In this document: positions 34,573 to 43,202 of the stretch, in pieces | Layout of the letters: each line of letters opens with the position of its first letter | How positions within the stretch are numbered: position 1 is the stretch's first letter | From: Streptomyces gilvus | Lineage (GTDB): Bacteria > Actinomycetota > Actinomycetes > Streptomycetales > Streptomycetaceae | Direction of reading: 5' to 3' | DNA: 64,000 nt | Assembly: GCF_022513565.1 (NCBI RefSeq) | Contig: NZ_JAKWBE010000005.1 | Coordinates: 248,001 to 312,000, forward strand | The notes under the pieces: generated by a model | What the model was told of the DNA's origin: nothing | The model's input: only the letters and a program-made list of their open reading frames with translations | Databases searched by the model: none | Position numbers and translations under genes: made by a program

Positions 34573-35889
34573 TCACTCGGTGAGACCGGAAGGACACATT
34601 CGGGGCATCCCGTCCGTCATCCGCGCGTTGACGACCGCGGGCGCCGTCGAGTGCGGCAGCAGATCGTGCGGGTCCTCCGGCAGCACCAGTCCGACCTCCG
34701 CGCCCTCCCCGAAGCGGTACGGCCGGTGCTCCAGCACACTGCCCAGGTAGCGCCGCACACGCGACATCTCGGCGCGCACGGTCACCGTGCGCGCCGGATC
34801 ACCGAACACCTCCTCGGCCAGCCCCGCGGCACTGTGCCCGACCCGCCGCAGCGCCAGCAGGTACAGCAACTCCGCGTGCCGGGGACTCAGTTCGCGGCTC
34901 CAGGAGCCCGCGCTCCCGGACACCGTCACCGACCAGCGGCGCGGCTGGGAGAGGTCCAGCACGACCCGGGTCGCCGTCCTCGGCTCCGGCTCGGCCGAGG
35001 CGCGCACCAACCAGCCCCCGGCCAGCGGCTCCACCGAGCACAGCCCGAGCGGCGGCAGCCACCGGCGGCCCGCCGACAGGGACTTGGGCAGGGCGATCCG
35101 GCCGGTGTACGGCATCCCGGTGACCGCGGCCGTCCAGCCGTCCCGGTCCACCACCAGCGCCTTCCCGCTCAGCCGGGCCAGCACCGGGGCCGCCGTGGCC
35201 CGCAGCCGCTCCAGCGCACCCAGATGCAGCTCGCGCAACCGGGACTCGGCGAGCTTGGCCACCGAGTCGACCCAGGCGAGCGTCGCCGGGTGCATCGTCT
35301 CCAGCGGCCCGCTGACGTCCACCACACCGAGCAGCCGGCCGTCGCGCGGATCGGTGATCGGGGCGCCGCTGCAGGTCCAGCTGGTCTGCGAACGCACGAA
35401 GTGCTCGGAGGCGAAGACCTGCACCGGCCGCCGTACGACCGCCGGGGTGCCGATGCCGTTGGTACCGACGACGTTCTCCCGCCAGTCCGCGCCCAGTTCG
35501 AAGCCGAGCCCGTCGGCCCGGCGCAGCACCGGGGGACTGCCCTCCCGCCACAGCACCCGGCCGTCCTGGTCGGCGACCACCATGATGTGGTGGGCGACGT
35601 CCGCCACCGACAGCAGACCCTCCCGCAGCACCGGCAGGACGTGCCGCAGCTCCGTGCTCTCCCGGCGCCTGCGCACCTCCTCGGGCGAGAGCAGGCCGGA
35701 GCGCCGGTCCCGGTCCGGATCGATGCCGCCGCGCAGCATGCGCTCCCAGGACTGTTCGATCACCGGGCGCGGGGCGACGGGCCCGCGTCCGCCGGCGAGC
35801 GTGGCGGAACGGACCTCGCTGAGTACCCGCGCCGCACGCGCCGTGTCGACCACGGCGAGCTGCGCCACGTCCGTCGGCGAGAGTGCCAC
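34573..35889 (-). CDS. GAF-domain transcriptional regulator
   Basis: A 438-residue regulator. Residues 1-80 include a conserved helical region (RPVIEQSWERMLRGGIDPDRD), residues 95-230 form a GAF-like sensor (HHIMVVADQDGRVLWREGSP to LLGVVDVSGP), as in the N-terminus of AcoR-type activators. A C-terminal winged helix follows (SPRHAELLYLLALRRVGHSAAGLAEEVFG). No sigma-54 AAA domain is present. The ligand and targets are unknown. Upstream (35980-35995) lie two TTGCAA motifs ten bases apart. Confidence 0.75.
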   Translation of the reverse strand: MALSPTDVAQLAVVDTARAARVLSEVRSATLAGGRGPVAPRPVIEQSWERMLRGGIDPDRDRRSGLLSPEEVRRRRESTELRHVLPVLREGLLSVADVAHHIMVVADQDGRVLWREGSPPVLRRADGLGFELGADWRENVVGTNGIGTPAVVRRPVQVFASEHFVRSQTSWTCSGAPITDPRDGRLLGVVDVSGPLETMHPATLAWVDSVAKLAESRLRELHLGALERLRATAAPVLARLSGKALVVDRDGWTAAVTGMPYTGRIALPKSLSAGRRWLPPLGLCSVEPLAGGWLVRASAEPEPRTATRVVLDLSQPRRWSVTVSGSAGSWSRELSPRHAELLYLLALRRVGHSAAGLAEEVFGDPARTVTVRAEMSRVRRYLGSVLEHRPYRFGEGAEVGLVLPEDPHDLLPHSTAPAVVNARMTDGMPRMCPSGLTE

Positions 35890-36259
35890 TGGTCCTCCCC
35901 GGGGTCGTCTTGACTGTCCGTCTCATAGTGCCGGTCCCGGGTGACGGACGGACACAGTCCGGCCACAGACAGCACCAAGTTGCAACCCCTTGCAACCCTG
36001 GTGAACGCTCCGAGCTTGTTTGAATATTGAGCGACGCCGTCCCGAGCGGCGTTCACGGCCTCGAACGGGCCAGTGCGGCGGGGGTGGTGCCGTGTCGGCG
36101 CAGCACCACCTCCGCCTTCGGCGATTCGGCCGGGGGCGCCTCCTGGGGTGCGGCTTGGTGTGGTGTGGCGGGTGCGGGCTGTGTGTGGCTTGTCGCGCCC
36201 GCGCGGCGGAGCCGCACATGGACACAGCCCCGCGCCCCTTGGGGGTGTTGGGCCTCTCG
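35890..36259. other. Intergenic region: TTGCAA pair and a Streptomyces intergenic repeat
   Basis: No gene is supported in these 370 bases. TTGCAA occurs at 35980-35985 and 35990-35995, flanked by CACCA and TGGTG, a candidate operator for the GAF regulator. From about 36185 to 36245 runs a sequence with the hairpin GCGGCGGAGCCGC and the phrase CACAGCCCCGCGCCCC, a pattern I know from many Streptomyces intergenic regions, just after the acyl-CoA dehydrogenase gene. Confidence 0.5.
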
Positions 36260-37894
36260 TCAGTTCGTAGGGCGGGCTCGGTCCACTACTGATGCCAGGT
36301 TCAGCGTGTGGGGCAGCGTGCCGAAGGCTGCTCCTCCGTCCGATCCCAGGCGGGAGGCGCAGAAGGCGTCGGCCACTTCGGGTGGGGCGAAGCGGGCCAG
36401 GAGGGAGCCCTGGAGGACCAGGGCGAGGCGTTCCGTCAGGCGGCGGGCTCGGGTCTCGATGCCGTCCAGGTCGGCGAGTTCGGTCAGCAGGTCCTTGATC
36501 GCGCCGTCGAGGCGGTGGTCGGCGCCGCGGGCCTTGCCGACCTCCTGGAGATACGCGTTCAGGGCGTGCGGTTCGCGCTGCAGCGCGCGCAGCACGTCCA
36601 GCGCCTGGACGTTTCCGGCGCCCTCCCAGACCGAGTTCAGCGGCGACTCGCGGACCAGCCGGGGCATGCCGGACTCCTCGACGTAACCGTTGCCACCGAG
36701 GCACTCCGCGGCCTCCACGACGACCGGCGCGCACCGCTTCGTCACCCAGTACTTGGCGGCCGGCACGGCGATCCGCAGCAGCGCCCGCTCCTGCTCGCCG
36801 CCCTCGTCGCAGGCGGCCGCGAGCCTGAGCGCGAGGGTGGTCGCCGCCTCCGACTCCAGCGCCAGGTCGGCCAGCACGTTGCGCATCAGCGGCTGGTCGG
36901 CGAGCTTCGCGCCGAACGCCTCCCGGTGGGCGCAGTGGTGCACGGCCTGCGCGACCGCCTGCCGCATCAGGCCCGCCGAGCCCAGCACGCAGTCCAGCCG
37001 GGTCGCGGCCACCATGTCGATGATGGTGCGCACCCCGCGCCCCTCCTCGCCGACCCGGCGCGCCCAGGTCCCGTCGAACTCGACCTCGCTCGACGCGTTC
37101 GACCGGTTGCCGAGCTTGTCCTTGAGGCGCTGGATGAGGAAAACGTTGCGGGAACCGTCTTCCAGCACCCGCGGCACAAGGAAACAGGTCAGTCCGCCGG
37201 GCGCCTGCGCGAGCACCAGGAACCCGTCGGACATGGGCGCCGAACAGAACCACTTGTGACCGGTGAGCTCGTACTCCCCGTCCCCGGTGAGCGGCCGGGC
37301 GGCCGTCGTGTTCGCCCGTACGTCGCTGCCGCCCTGCTTCTCGGTCATGCCCATGCCGAACAGGGATCCGGCCTTGAGCCGGGCCGGCCTGAGCTCGCGG
37401 TCGTAGATCATCGACGTCAGCCGGGGCTCCCACTCCGCGGCGAGAGCGGGATCGGTGCGCAGGGCGGGGACGGCGGCGTGCGTCATCGACAGCGGGCAGA
37501 GATTGCCGGCGTCCACCTGGGTCCACACCACGAACGCCGCCGCTCTGCGCACATGGCCGCCCGGCCGGGTCCAGGCAGCGGTCAGCCCGGCCGCGACGCC
37601 CTTGCCGAGCAGCCGGTGCCAGGCGGGGTGGAAGTCGACCTCGTCGACACGGTGGCCGTAGCGGTCGTGCGTGCGCAGCCGGGGCGGGTTCTCGTCGGCC
37701 TGGGCGGCCCACTCCTGCAGTTGCGCCGACCCGGCGGACCGCCCGAGCGCCGACAGCTCGGCCCGGACCTCGTCGAGCAGATCCGGGGCGAGATGGCGAG
37801 CGACGGCCGCGGTCAGGGCACGGTCGGCGCCGTAGACGTCGTAGCCGGTCAGAGGCGGGGGCTGGTTGGTCACGGTGTGCGTGGTGCCTGCCAT
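36260..37894 (-). CDS. Acyl-CoA dehydrogenase (AidB-like)
   Basis: A 544-residue flavoprotein of the acyl-CoA dehydrogenase superfamily, closest to the AidB branch. FGMGMTEKQGGSDVRAN is the FAD-binding signature, AAECLGGNGYVEES is the conserved C-terminal region, and the length matches AidB. AidB proteins bind DNA and FAD and are linked to alkylation response; true dehydrogenase activity is not proved. It lies 60 bases after the SbnA-like gene on the same strand, so it could be read through, but its role in that pathway is doubtful. Confidence 0.83.
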   Translation of the reverse strand: MAGTTHTVTNQPPPLTGYDVYGADRALTAAVARHLAPDLLDEVRAELSALGRSAGSAQLQEWAAQADENPPRLRTHDRYGHRVDEVDFHPAWHRLLGKGVAAGLTAAWTRPGGHVRRAAAFVVWTQVDAGNLCPLSMTHAAVPALRTDPALAAEWEPRLTSMIYDRELRPARLKAGSLFGMGMTEKQGGSDVRANTTAARPLTGDGEYELTGHKWFCSAPMSDGFLVLAQAPGGLTCFLVPRVLEDGSRNVFLIQRLKDKLGNRSNASSEVEFDGTWARRVGEEGRGVRTIIDMVAATRLDCVLGSAGLMRQAVAQAVHHCAHREAFGAKLADQPLMRNVLADLALESEAATTLALRLAAACDEGGEQERALLRIAVPAAKYWVTKRCAPVVVEAAECLGGNGYVEESGMPRLVRESPLNSVWEGAGNVQALDVLRALQREPHALNAYLQEVGKARGADHRLDGAIKDLLTELADLDGIETRARRLTERLALVLQGSLLARFAPPEVADAFCASRLGSDGGAAFGTLPHTLNLASVVDRARPTN

Positions 37895-37953
37895 GCCGCG
37901 AAAGTACCCCGTAGCGGCGCCGGTCAGCACACTTCGGTGCGCCGGGCGGTGCG

Positions 37954-38919
37954 TCACGCGAGCCGGGCCATCGCCGGCTCCCGCTCCAGCGCGTCCGACG
38001 GCCACCCCTCCCGGTACACCGTGTCCAGGTAGCGCTCGCCGAGGTCCGGGGCGATCGCCACCGCCGTGAGGCCCTTGCGGCCATGTTCCGCCAGCCACTG
38101 GCCCGCGCCGCTGATCACCGTTCCCGTCGAGCCGCCGAACAGGAAGCCCCGGGCGGCGAGCCGCCGGCACGCCAGCACCGTGTCGCTCTCCTCCACCCGG
38201 ACCAGGTCGTCGACGTACGACTCGTCGAGCAGCCGCGGCGGCACGCTCGCACCCAGCCCGGGGATCATCCGGCGCCCGGGCGCCCCGCCGAAACTCACCG
38301 AGCCCACGCTGTCGACGGCCACGATCCGCACCCGGCGCCGCCACTGCCAGAACCAGCGGGCGCAGCCCATCAGGGTCCCGGTCGTGCCCGCCCCGACGAA
38401 CAGGACGTCCAGGTGCGGGAAGCGGCGGCCGATGGCCGGCGCGGTCGTCCGGTAGTGCGCCTTCCAGTTTCCGTGGTTGGTGTACTGGTTGAGCCACACG
38501 TATCTGTCGTCGGACGCGCACAACGCGCCCACGTACGCCATCCGCGCGCCCAGGAAACCGCCGCGCGGATCCGGCTCCTCGATCACGTGCACCTCGCTGC
38601 CCAGCGCCTCCATCAGCCGGATCGTGGGCTCGTTGCAGCGCGCGTCGGTAACGCACAGGAACCGGTGTCCACGACTGGCCGCGATCACGCTGAGCGCGAC
38701 ACCCAGGTTCCCGGACGACGACTCGACCAGCACGGAGCCGGGCCGCAGCAGCCCCTCCCGCTCGGCCGCGTCCACCATCTCGGCGGCCGCCTTGATCTTG
38801 ATGGAGCCGGCGAAGTTGAACCCCTCGCACTTCAGGTACAGCGGCAGCCCCAGCGCGGCCCGCAGGTCGACATAGAGCTCCTCCTCGTTGAACTGAACAG
38901 GGTCGGAAATGACGGGCAT
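37954..38919 (-). CDS. sbnA: SbnA-like N-(2-amino-2-carboxyethyl)-L-glutamate synthase
   Basis: A 321-residue PLP enzyme of the cysteine-synthase fold. GSIKIKAAAEMVD carries the PLP Lys, SSSGNLGVALS is the substrate loop and FVGAGTTGTLMG binds the phosphate. SbnA joins O-phosphoserine and glutamate into the N-linked intermediate used to make L-2,3-diaminopropionate. A plain cysteine synthase would not normally be paired with an SbnB gene, which lies 36 bases upstream on the same strand. The two enzymes should provide Dap to the synthetase encoded beside them. Confidence 0.82.
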   Translation of the reverse strand: MPVISDPVQFNEEELYVDLRAALGLPLYLKCEGFNFAGSIKIKAAAEMVDAAEREGLLRPGSVLVESSSGNLGVALSVIAASRGHRFLCVTDARCNEPTIRLMEALGSEVHVIEEPDPRGGFLGARMAYVGALCASDDRYVWLNQYTNHGNWKAHYRTTAPAIGRRFPHLDVLFVGAGTTGTLMGCARWFWQWRRRVRIVAVDSVGSVSFGGAPGRRMIPGLGASVPPRLLDESYVDDLVRVEESDTVLACRRLAARGFLFGGSTGTVISGAGQWLAEHGRKGLTAVAIAPDLGERYLDTVYREGWPSDALEREPAMARLA

Positions 38920-38955
38920 GATGCCCCCTTCTCATGCGTCACGCAGCCGGGCCGG

Positions 38956-40029
38956 TCAGCCGTACCGGCGCAGCTCGTGGAAGAACCCCTCGACGACGTC
39001 GAGCCCGCCCCGGCGGGCCACCTCGTCGTGGACGAACCTGCCGACCGCCAGGTCGAGCACCCCCAGTCCGAACGGCGAGAACACCACCGTCCGGTCGTCC
39101 GGGACGCTCACCCGGCCGGTCAGCACGTCATGGAGCGTGCCGTCCAGGAAGTCGCGGCCCCCGGTGAGCTGTTCGGCCAGATGCGGCGAGGTCTGCGCCT
39201 TCAGACAGTGCTCGACGTCGTCCACGTAGTTGGCCGAGTCCAGCAGGATCCTCGGATCGAGGTCCCGCAACGACACGTGCAGCACCAGCGGACGGTGCGC
39301 GAACCACGACGGGTCGTGGATGTGCGGCTCGGCGGCGACCGTCGCGAAGACCAGCAGGTCCGAGGCGCGGACCACGGACTCGGCGTCCTCGTGCACACCG
39401 ATCCTCCCCTTCGCGCCCGTCCGCTCCAGATAGCCGCAAAACCCCGCCGCGCTGCGCGACGACACGTCGTACACGCCCGTCTCCTCGAACTCCCAGCCGG
39501 TGGCCGTGAGATGGGTGTGGATGTAGCGCGCGATCAGGCCGGTTCCCACGAACCCCACCCGCGTCGGCCGCGGTCGGCTCCGGCTCAGCCGGTCGGCCGC
39601 CAGCGCGGCCGAGGCGGCCGTGCGGGTGGCACTGATGACCGAGCTCTCCAGACAGGCGAACGGGTAACCGGTTTCGGGATCGTTGAGGATCAGCACCGCC
39701 GAGGCGCGCGGCAGACCGGACCGTGTGTTGTCCGGGAAACTGGAGATCCATTTCAGTCCGTCCACCCGCAGCGGTCCGCCGAGCGAGGCGGGCAGCGCGA
39801 TGATCCGGGAGGCCGGACGGTCCGGGAAGCGCAGGAAGAACGACGGCGGGTTCACCGACTCGCCCGCCCCGTGCAGGAGGTACACGGCCTCGACGAGCTC
39901 GGCGATCTCGGACTCCCGCCCGTGCAGGACCTGTTGGACCCGCTCTCCGGAGATGACGGAGAAGGACGGTGCCGCGGCGGTCATACGGTCGGTGGTCATA
40001 CGGTCGGTGGTCATACGGTCGGTGGTCAT
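38956..40029 (-). CDS. sbnB: SbnB-like Dap-forming dehydrogenase
   Basis: A 357-residue protein of the ornithine cyclodeaminase/mu-crystallin family. The nucleotide-binding region is VGFVGTGLIARYIHTHL. SbnB oxidises the SbnA product to L-Dap and 2-oxoglutarate with NAD. The ATG at 40029 overlaps the end of the oxygenase gene (ATGA). Its first codons are a three-fold repeat of a 15-base unit (39981-40025) giving MTTDR three times, so ATG codons at 40014, 39999 and 39984 are alternative starts. The 2-oxoglutarate released would be a cosubstrate for the oxygenase. Confidence 0.8.
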   Translation of the reverse strand: MTTDRMTTDRMTTDRMTAAAPSFSVISGERVQQVLHGRESEIAELVEAVYLLHGAGESVNPPSFFLRFPDRPASRIIALPASLGGPLRVDGLKWISSFPDNTRSGLPRASAVLILNDPETGYPFACLESSVISATRTAASAALAADRLSRSRPRPTRVGFVGTGLIARYIHTHLTATGWEFEETGVYDVSSRSAAGFCGYLERTGAKGRIGVHEDAESVVRASDLLVFATVAAEPHIHDPSWFAHRPLVLHVSLRDLDPRILLDSANYVDDVEHCLKAQTSPHLAEQLTGGRDFLDGTLHDVLTGRVSVPDDRTVVFSPFGLGVLDLAVGRFVHDEVARRGGLDVVEGFFHELRRYG

Positions 40030-41030
40030 ACGGCCCTCACCTCGAAAGTCGGCGCGCAGTCGGTCAGCCGTACGGGATCACCGAGCGCGGCCAGCACCTC
40101 GCGCGGGCCCTCGAAGGGCTCCCGGCTGTGCGCCGTGCGGATGTTGTCGACGAGCAGCAGATCGCCGGACTGCCACGGCTCGCGCAGGGCGTGCGCCTCG
40201 TACACCTCGTTGATGGCGCGTACGACGCCCTCGTCGAGCGGATCGCCGTTCCCGTGGCGGGTGTTGAAGGGCAGCCCGTCGGGGCCGTACACGTCGACCA
40301 GGTACTCGCGCACCTCCGCGTCCATGGTCCACTCGTTGAGGAAGGCGATCTGGTTGAACCAGCAGCGCCGGCCGTCAGCCGGGTGCCGGACCACCGCCGG
40401 GCGGTGCTGCCGGGTGCACAGGGAGCCGTCGTCCCGCCAGGCGAACTCGATGGCGTGGGCGCGGCAGTGCCGTTCCACGGCGGCCCGCTCGTCGGTGCCG
40501 AAGGCCTCCTCGACCGTGGCGCCGATCTCGTCGTTGTACGTCCGGGTCAGCAGCCAGCCCTCCCGCTCGAACCGCTCGGTCAGCTCGACGGGCAGCGCCT
40601 CCAGCACGGACGGTGCGTCGGCGAGGGCGGTCGCCCCGCCCGACTCCGGCGCCTCCAGACAGGCGAAGAGCAGCACACCCGGGAACTCGAGCGAGTAACT
40701 CAGCTCGTGGTGCATGCACATCTGCTGGTTGGGCGGCCACTTGGAGGAGGAGTACACGCCGTCCCCGTAGGAGCGGCGGGGCGCGAACGGCTCGCGGTCG
40801 GCCATCAGCGCGTCGGTGAGGTGCCCGAACACCGCCCGTACGGCGGCCGGTTCGGTCAGGCCGAGCCCACGCACGAGCAGGCTGCCGTGCCCGGCGACCG
40901 CGGCACGCAGCACGTCACGGTGCTCGGCGGCCCAACTCGCCGCACCGGCCTCCGGCTTGGCGTGCAGGAGCGGTGGGCGGCCGGGGGCTGTGTCGATGTC
41001 GGGCGAAAGAGCCGGGGAGACGTGCGTCAT
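40026..41030 (-). CDS. TauD/SyrP-like Fe(II)/2-oxoglutarate oxygenase
   Basis: A 334-residue oxygenase. The iron ligands would be His107 and Glu109 in MHHELSYS (HxE in place of HxD) and His301 in TAHSREPFEG, with Arg310 binding 2-oxoglutarate. The phrase HHELSYSLEFPGVLLFACLEAP and the following GGATALADA resemble SyrP, which hydroxylates the beta carbon of an amino acid held on a carrier protein. The gene overlaps both the NRPS-like gene and the SbnB gene, so hydroxylation of carrier-bound Dap is the natural guess. Hydroxylation of free amino acid is the alternative. Confidence 0.75.
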   Translation of the reverse strand: MTHVSPALSPDIDTAPGRPPLLHAKPEAGAASWAAEHRDVLRAAVAGHGSLLVRGLGLTEPAAVRAVFGHLTDALMADREPFAPRRSYGDGVYSSSKWPPNQQMCMHHELSYSLEFPGVLLFACLEAPESGGATALADAPSVLEALPVELTERFEREGWLLTRTYNDEIGATVEEAFGTDERAAVERHCRAHAIEFAWRDDGSLCTRQHRPAVVRHPADGRRCWFNQIAFLNEWTMDAEVREYLVDVYGPDGLPFNTRHGNGDPLDEGVVRAINEVYEAHALREPWQSGDLLLVDNIRTAHSREPFEGPREVLAALGDPVRLTDCAPTFEVRAV

Positions 41031-43165
41031 CGCACAGGTTCCTTTCCGTGGCGCTGGTGCAACAGGCCCGCCAGGTCGGCGAGGACCGGGTGGCGGGTGA
41101 CGTCGTCGACGGTGACCGCCCGGTCCAGGGCGATCGCGAGCTTCACGGCGGACAGCGAGGTGCCGCCGCGGTCGAAGAAGTGGTCCCGGCGGCCGATCCG
41201 GTCCGCGGGAATGCCGAGCACCTCGGCCCAGGCGGCGGCCATGCGCCGCTCCCCGGGGCCGTCCGGACCACCGGAGGTGTCGCATTCCGGCTGCCGGTCC
41301 GCGGAGGTTTCGCGATCCAGCCGGTCGGCAAGGCAGGTGAGGGCCTTGCGGTCGGTCTTGCCGTTATCGGTCAGGGGCAGCCGCTCCCGCCAGTGCACGA
41401 CCGCCGGCACCATGTACTGCGGCAGCGACTCGGCCAGCCGAGCCCGCACCCGGTCGGCGCCCACCGGATCGGGCCCCGTGCAGAACGCCACCAGCCGCGC
41501 ACCCCCCACGACGACCACCGCGCCGTCGCGCACACCGGCCACCCGCAGCAGCGCGTTCTCGATCTCGCCGATCTCCACCCGGAATCCGCGCACCTTGACC
41601 TGGCTGTCCCGGCGCCCGAGGAACTCCAGCTTCCCGTCCGGCCGCCAGCGCCCGTGATCCCCGCTGCGGTACAGCCGCTCTCCGGGCCGGTACGGGTCGT
41701 CGGTGAAGGCCGCCTTGGTCCGCTCGGGGTCGTTGACGTACCCGCGGCCCACGCACACCCCGGAGAAGACGATCTCGCCGGGCGCGCCCAGCGGCACGGG
41801 CACCAGGTCCTCGTCGACGACGTAGACGCGGACGTTCGCGATCGGCCGCCCGAGCGGCACCCGGGCCCCGTCCGGCGCCCGGTCCATCACCTCGTGGTTG
41901 GTGTCGTCGGAAGTCTCCGTCAGGCCATAGGCGTTGACCAGGCGGATGCCGGGCTCGACGGCGAACCAGCGCTCGACCAGCTCCCGCTTCACCGCCTCCC
42001 CGGTCACCGACACACAGCGCAGGTCCGGCAGTTCGCGCGGCCGCTGCTCCAACTCGGCCAGCACCGCCTCCAGATACGACGGCACCACCTGCAGCACGTC
42101 GACGCGGCCCCGCGCGATCGTGTCCACGAACCGCGGCACGTCGAGGATCGTCTCCTGCCCGACGATCAGCGTCCGCCCGCCGGTCAGCAGCGCGGAGACC
42201 AGCTGCCACAGGGAGATGTCGAAGCACTGCGGCGCGGTCTGCGCGACCGTCCGGCCGGCGCCGACGCCCAGGTCGGCGATCTTCGCCAGGACGTGGTTGA
42301 CGAACCCGGCGTGCTCGCACATCGCGCCCTTCGGCTCACCGGTGGAGCCCGACGTGAAGTAGATGTAGGCGAGTTGGCCGGCCGTGACGGGCAGTCCGAG
42401 ATCGCGCTCGGCGTGCCCCTCGCCGTACGCCATGTCCACGAACAGCTTACGCACGCGCCCGCCCACCCGGGTGTCGCTGCCGTGCTCGGTGAGGACCAGG
42501 CCGCACTGGGCCCGCTGAAGCGTCCGCGCGATCCGGTCGGCCGGGAAGTGCGGCTCGACGGGCAGATAGACACCGCCCGCCTTCAGCACGCCGAGCACGG
42601 CCGCCGCCCAGTCCAGGTTCCGCTCCATCACCACGGCGACCACACCCTCGTGCCGCAGCCCCCGGGCGAGCAGCGCCCGCGCTATGCGGTTGGCACGGGA
42701 GTTCAGCTCGCCGTACGTCCACCGCCGGCCGTCCTGGACGACGGCCACCTCGTACGGGTGCAGCGCCACCCGCTCCTCGAACAGCTCGTGCACCCGCCGG
42801 TCCGGCAGCGGTCGGCACGGACCCGCCAACTCGTCCAGCTGGAAGCGGAGTTCCTCCTCGGAGAGCAGGGTGGGCCGGTGCGGGTCGGTGAGGGCGGTGA
42901 GGTGGTATCCGGCGACACGGGCGGCGGCCCGGGCGTCGAGGAGGTCGGTGCGGTAGCGCAGCCGCAGGGTGCGGCCCTGGAGACCGACCTGCAGACCGGG
43001 GTCGGCGAGGGCCGGGGTTGCGTGTTCGCCGGAGAGTTCGGCGAGCACCCTTTGGTGGGCGGCCGCGAGGGCCGACGGATCGCCCGGCACGCTCTCCGGC
43101 AGTGCGATGTCGTACTCCGCGACGCCCGGTACCGGGTCGAGCGTCCAGCGCGGGATGATGTCCAT
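41027..43165 (-). CDS. NRPS-like adenylation and carrier protein
   Basis: A 712-residue protein. Residues 1-120 look like the C-terminal remnant of a condensation domain (LLSEEELRFQLDEL). Residues 126-610 are an adenylation domain, with the ATP loop FTSGSTGEPKG at 270-280 and the catalytic Lys603 in NGKTDRK. Residues 635-705 are a carrier domain with Ser670 in GGTSLSA. My reading of the pocket residues is Asp316, Ile317, Trp320, Gln359, Ser386, Thr388, Ala412, Asp420, Asp421, Lys603. The two acidic residues at 420-421 would suit a basic side chain such as Dap. There is no condensation or thioesterase domain of its own. Confidence 0.87.
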   Translation of the reverse strand: MDIIPRWTLDPVPGVAEYDIALPESVPGDPSALAAAHQRVLAELSGEHATPALADPGLQVGLQGRTLRLRYRTDLLDARAAARVAGYHLTALTDPHRPTLLSEEELRFQLDELAGPCRPLPDRRVHELFEERVALHPYEVAVVQDGRRWTYGELNSRANRIARALLARGLRHEGVVAVVMERNLDWAAAVLGVLKAGGVYLPVEPHFPADRIARTLQRAQCGLVLTEHGSDTRVGGRVRKLFVDMAYGEGHAERDLGLPVTAGQLAYIYFTSGSTGEPKGAMCEHAGFVNHVLAKIADLGVGAGRTVAQTAPQCFDISLWQLVSALLTGGRTLIVGQETILDVPRFVDTIARGRVDVLQVVPSYLEAVLAELEQRPRELPDLRCVSVTGEAVKRELVERWFAVEPGIRLVNAYGLTETSDDTNHEVMDRAPDGARVPLGRPIANVRVYVVDEDLVPVPLGAPGEIVFSGVCVGRGYVNDPERTKAAFTDDPYRPGERLYRSGDHGRWRPDGKLEFLGRRDSQVKVRGFRVEIGEIENALLRVAGVRDGAVVVVGGARLVAFCTGPDPVGADRVRARLAESLPQYMVPAVVHWRERLPLTDNGKTDRKALTCLADRLDRETSADRQPECDTSGGPDGPGERRMAAAWAEVLGIPADRIGRRDHFFDRGGTSLSAVKLAIALDRAVTVDDVTRHPVLADLAGLLHQRHGKEPVR

Positions 43166-43202
43166 GGATCTCTTCCCCCTGTTTTCTTTCCTTGCCGTCC
43201 GG

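Noticed and set aside
36260..37894. Acyl-CoA dehydrogenase as part of the Dap/Pls-like pathway
   Set aside because: It is AidB-like, lies 60 bases after the last coupled gene, and has no evident step in Dap or isopeptide synthesis.
37954..40029. Staphyloferrin B-like siderophore cluster
   Set aside because: SbnA and SbnB are present but no IucA/IucC-type synthetase, siderophore exporter or iron box was found. The adjacent Pls-like proteins suggest an amino-acid polymer instead.
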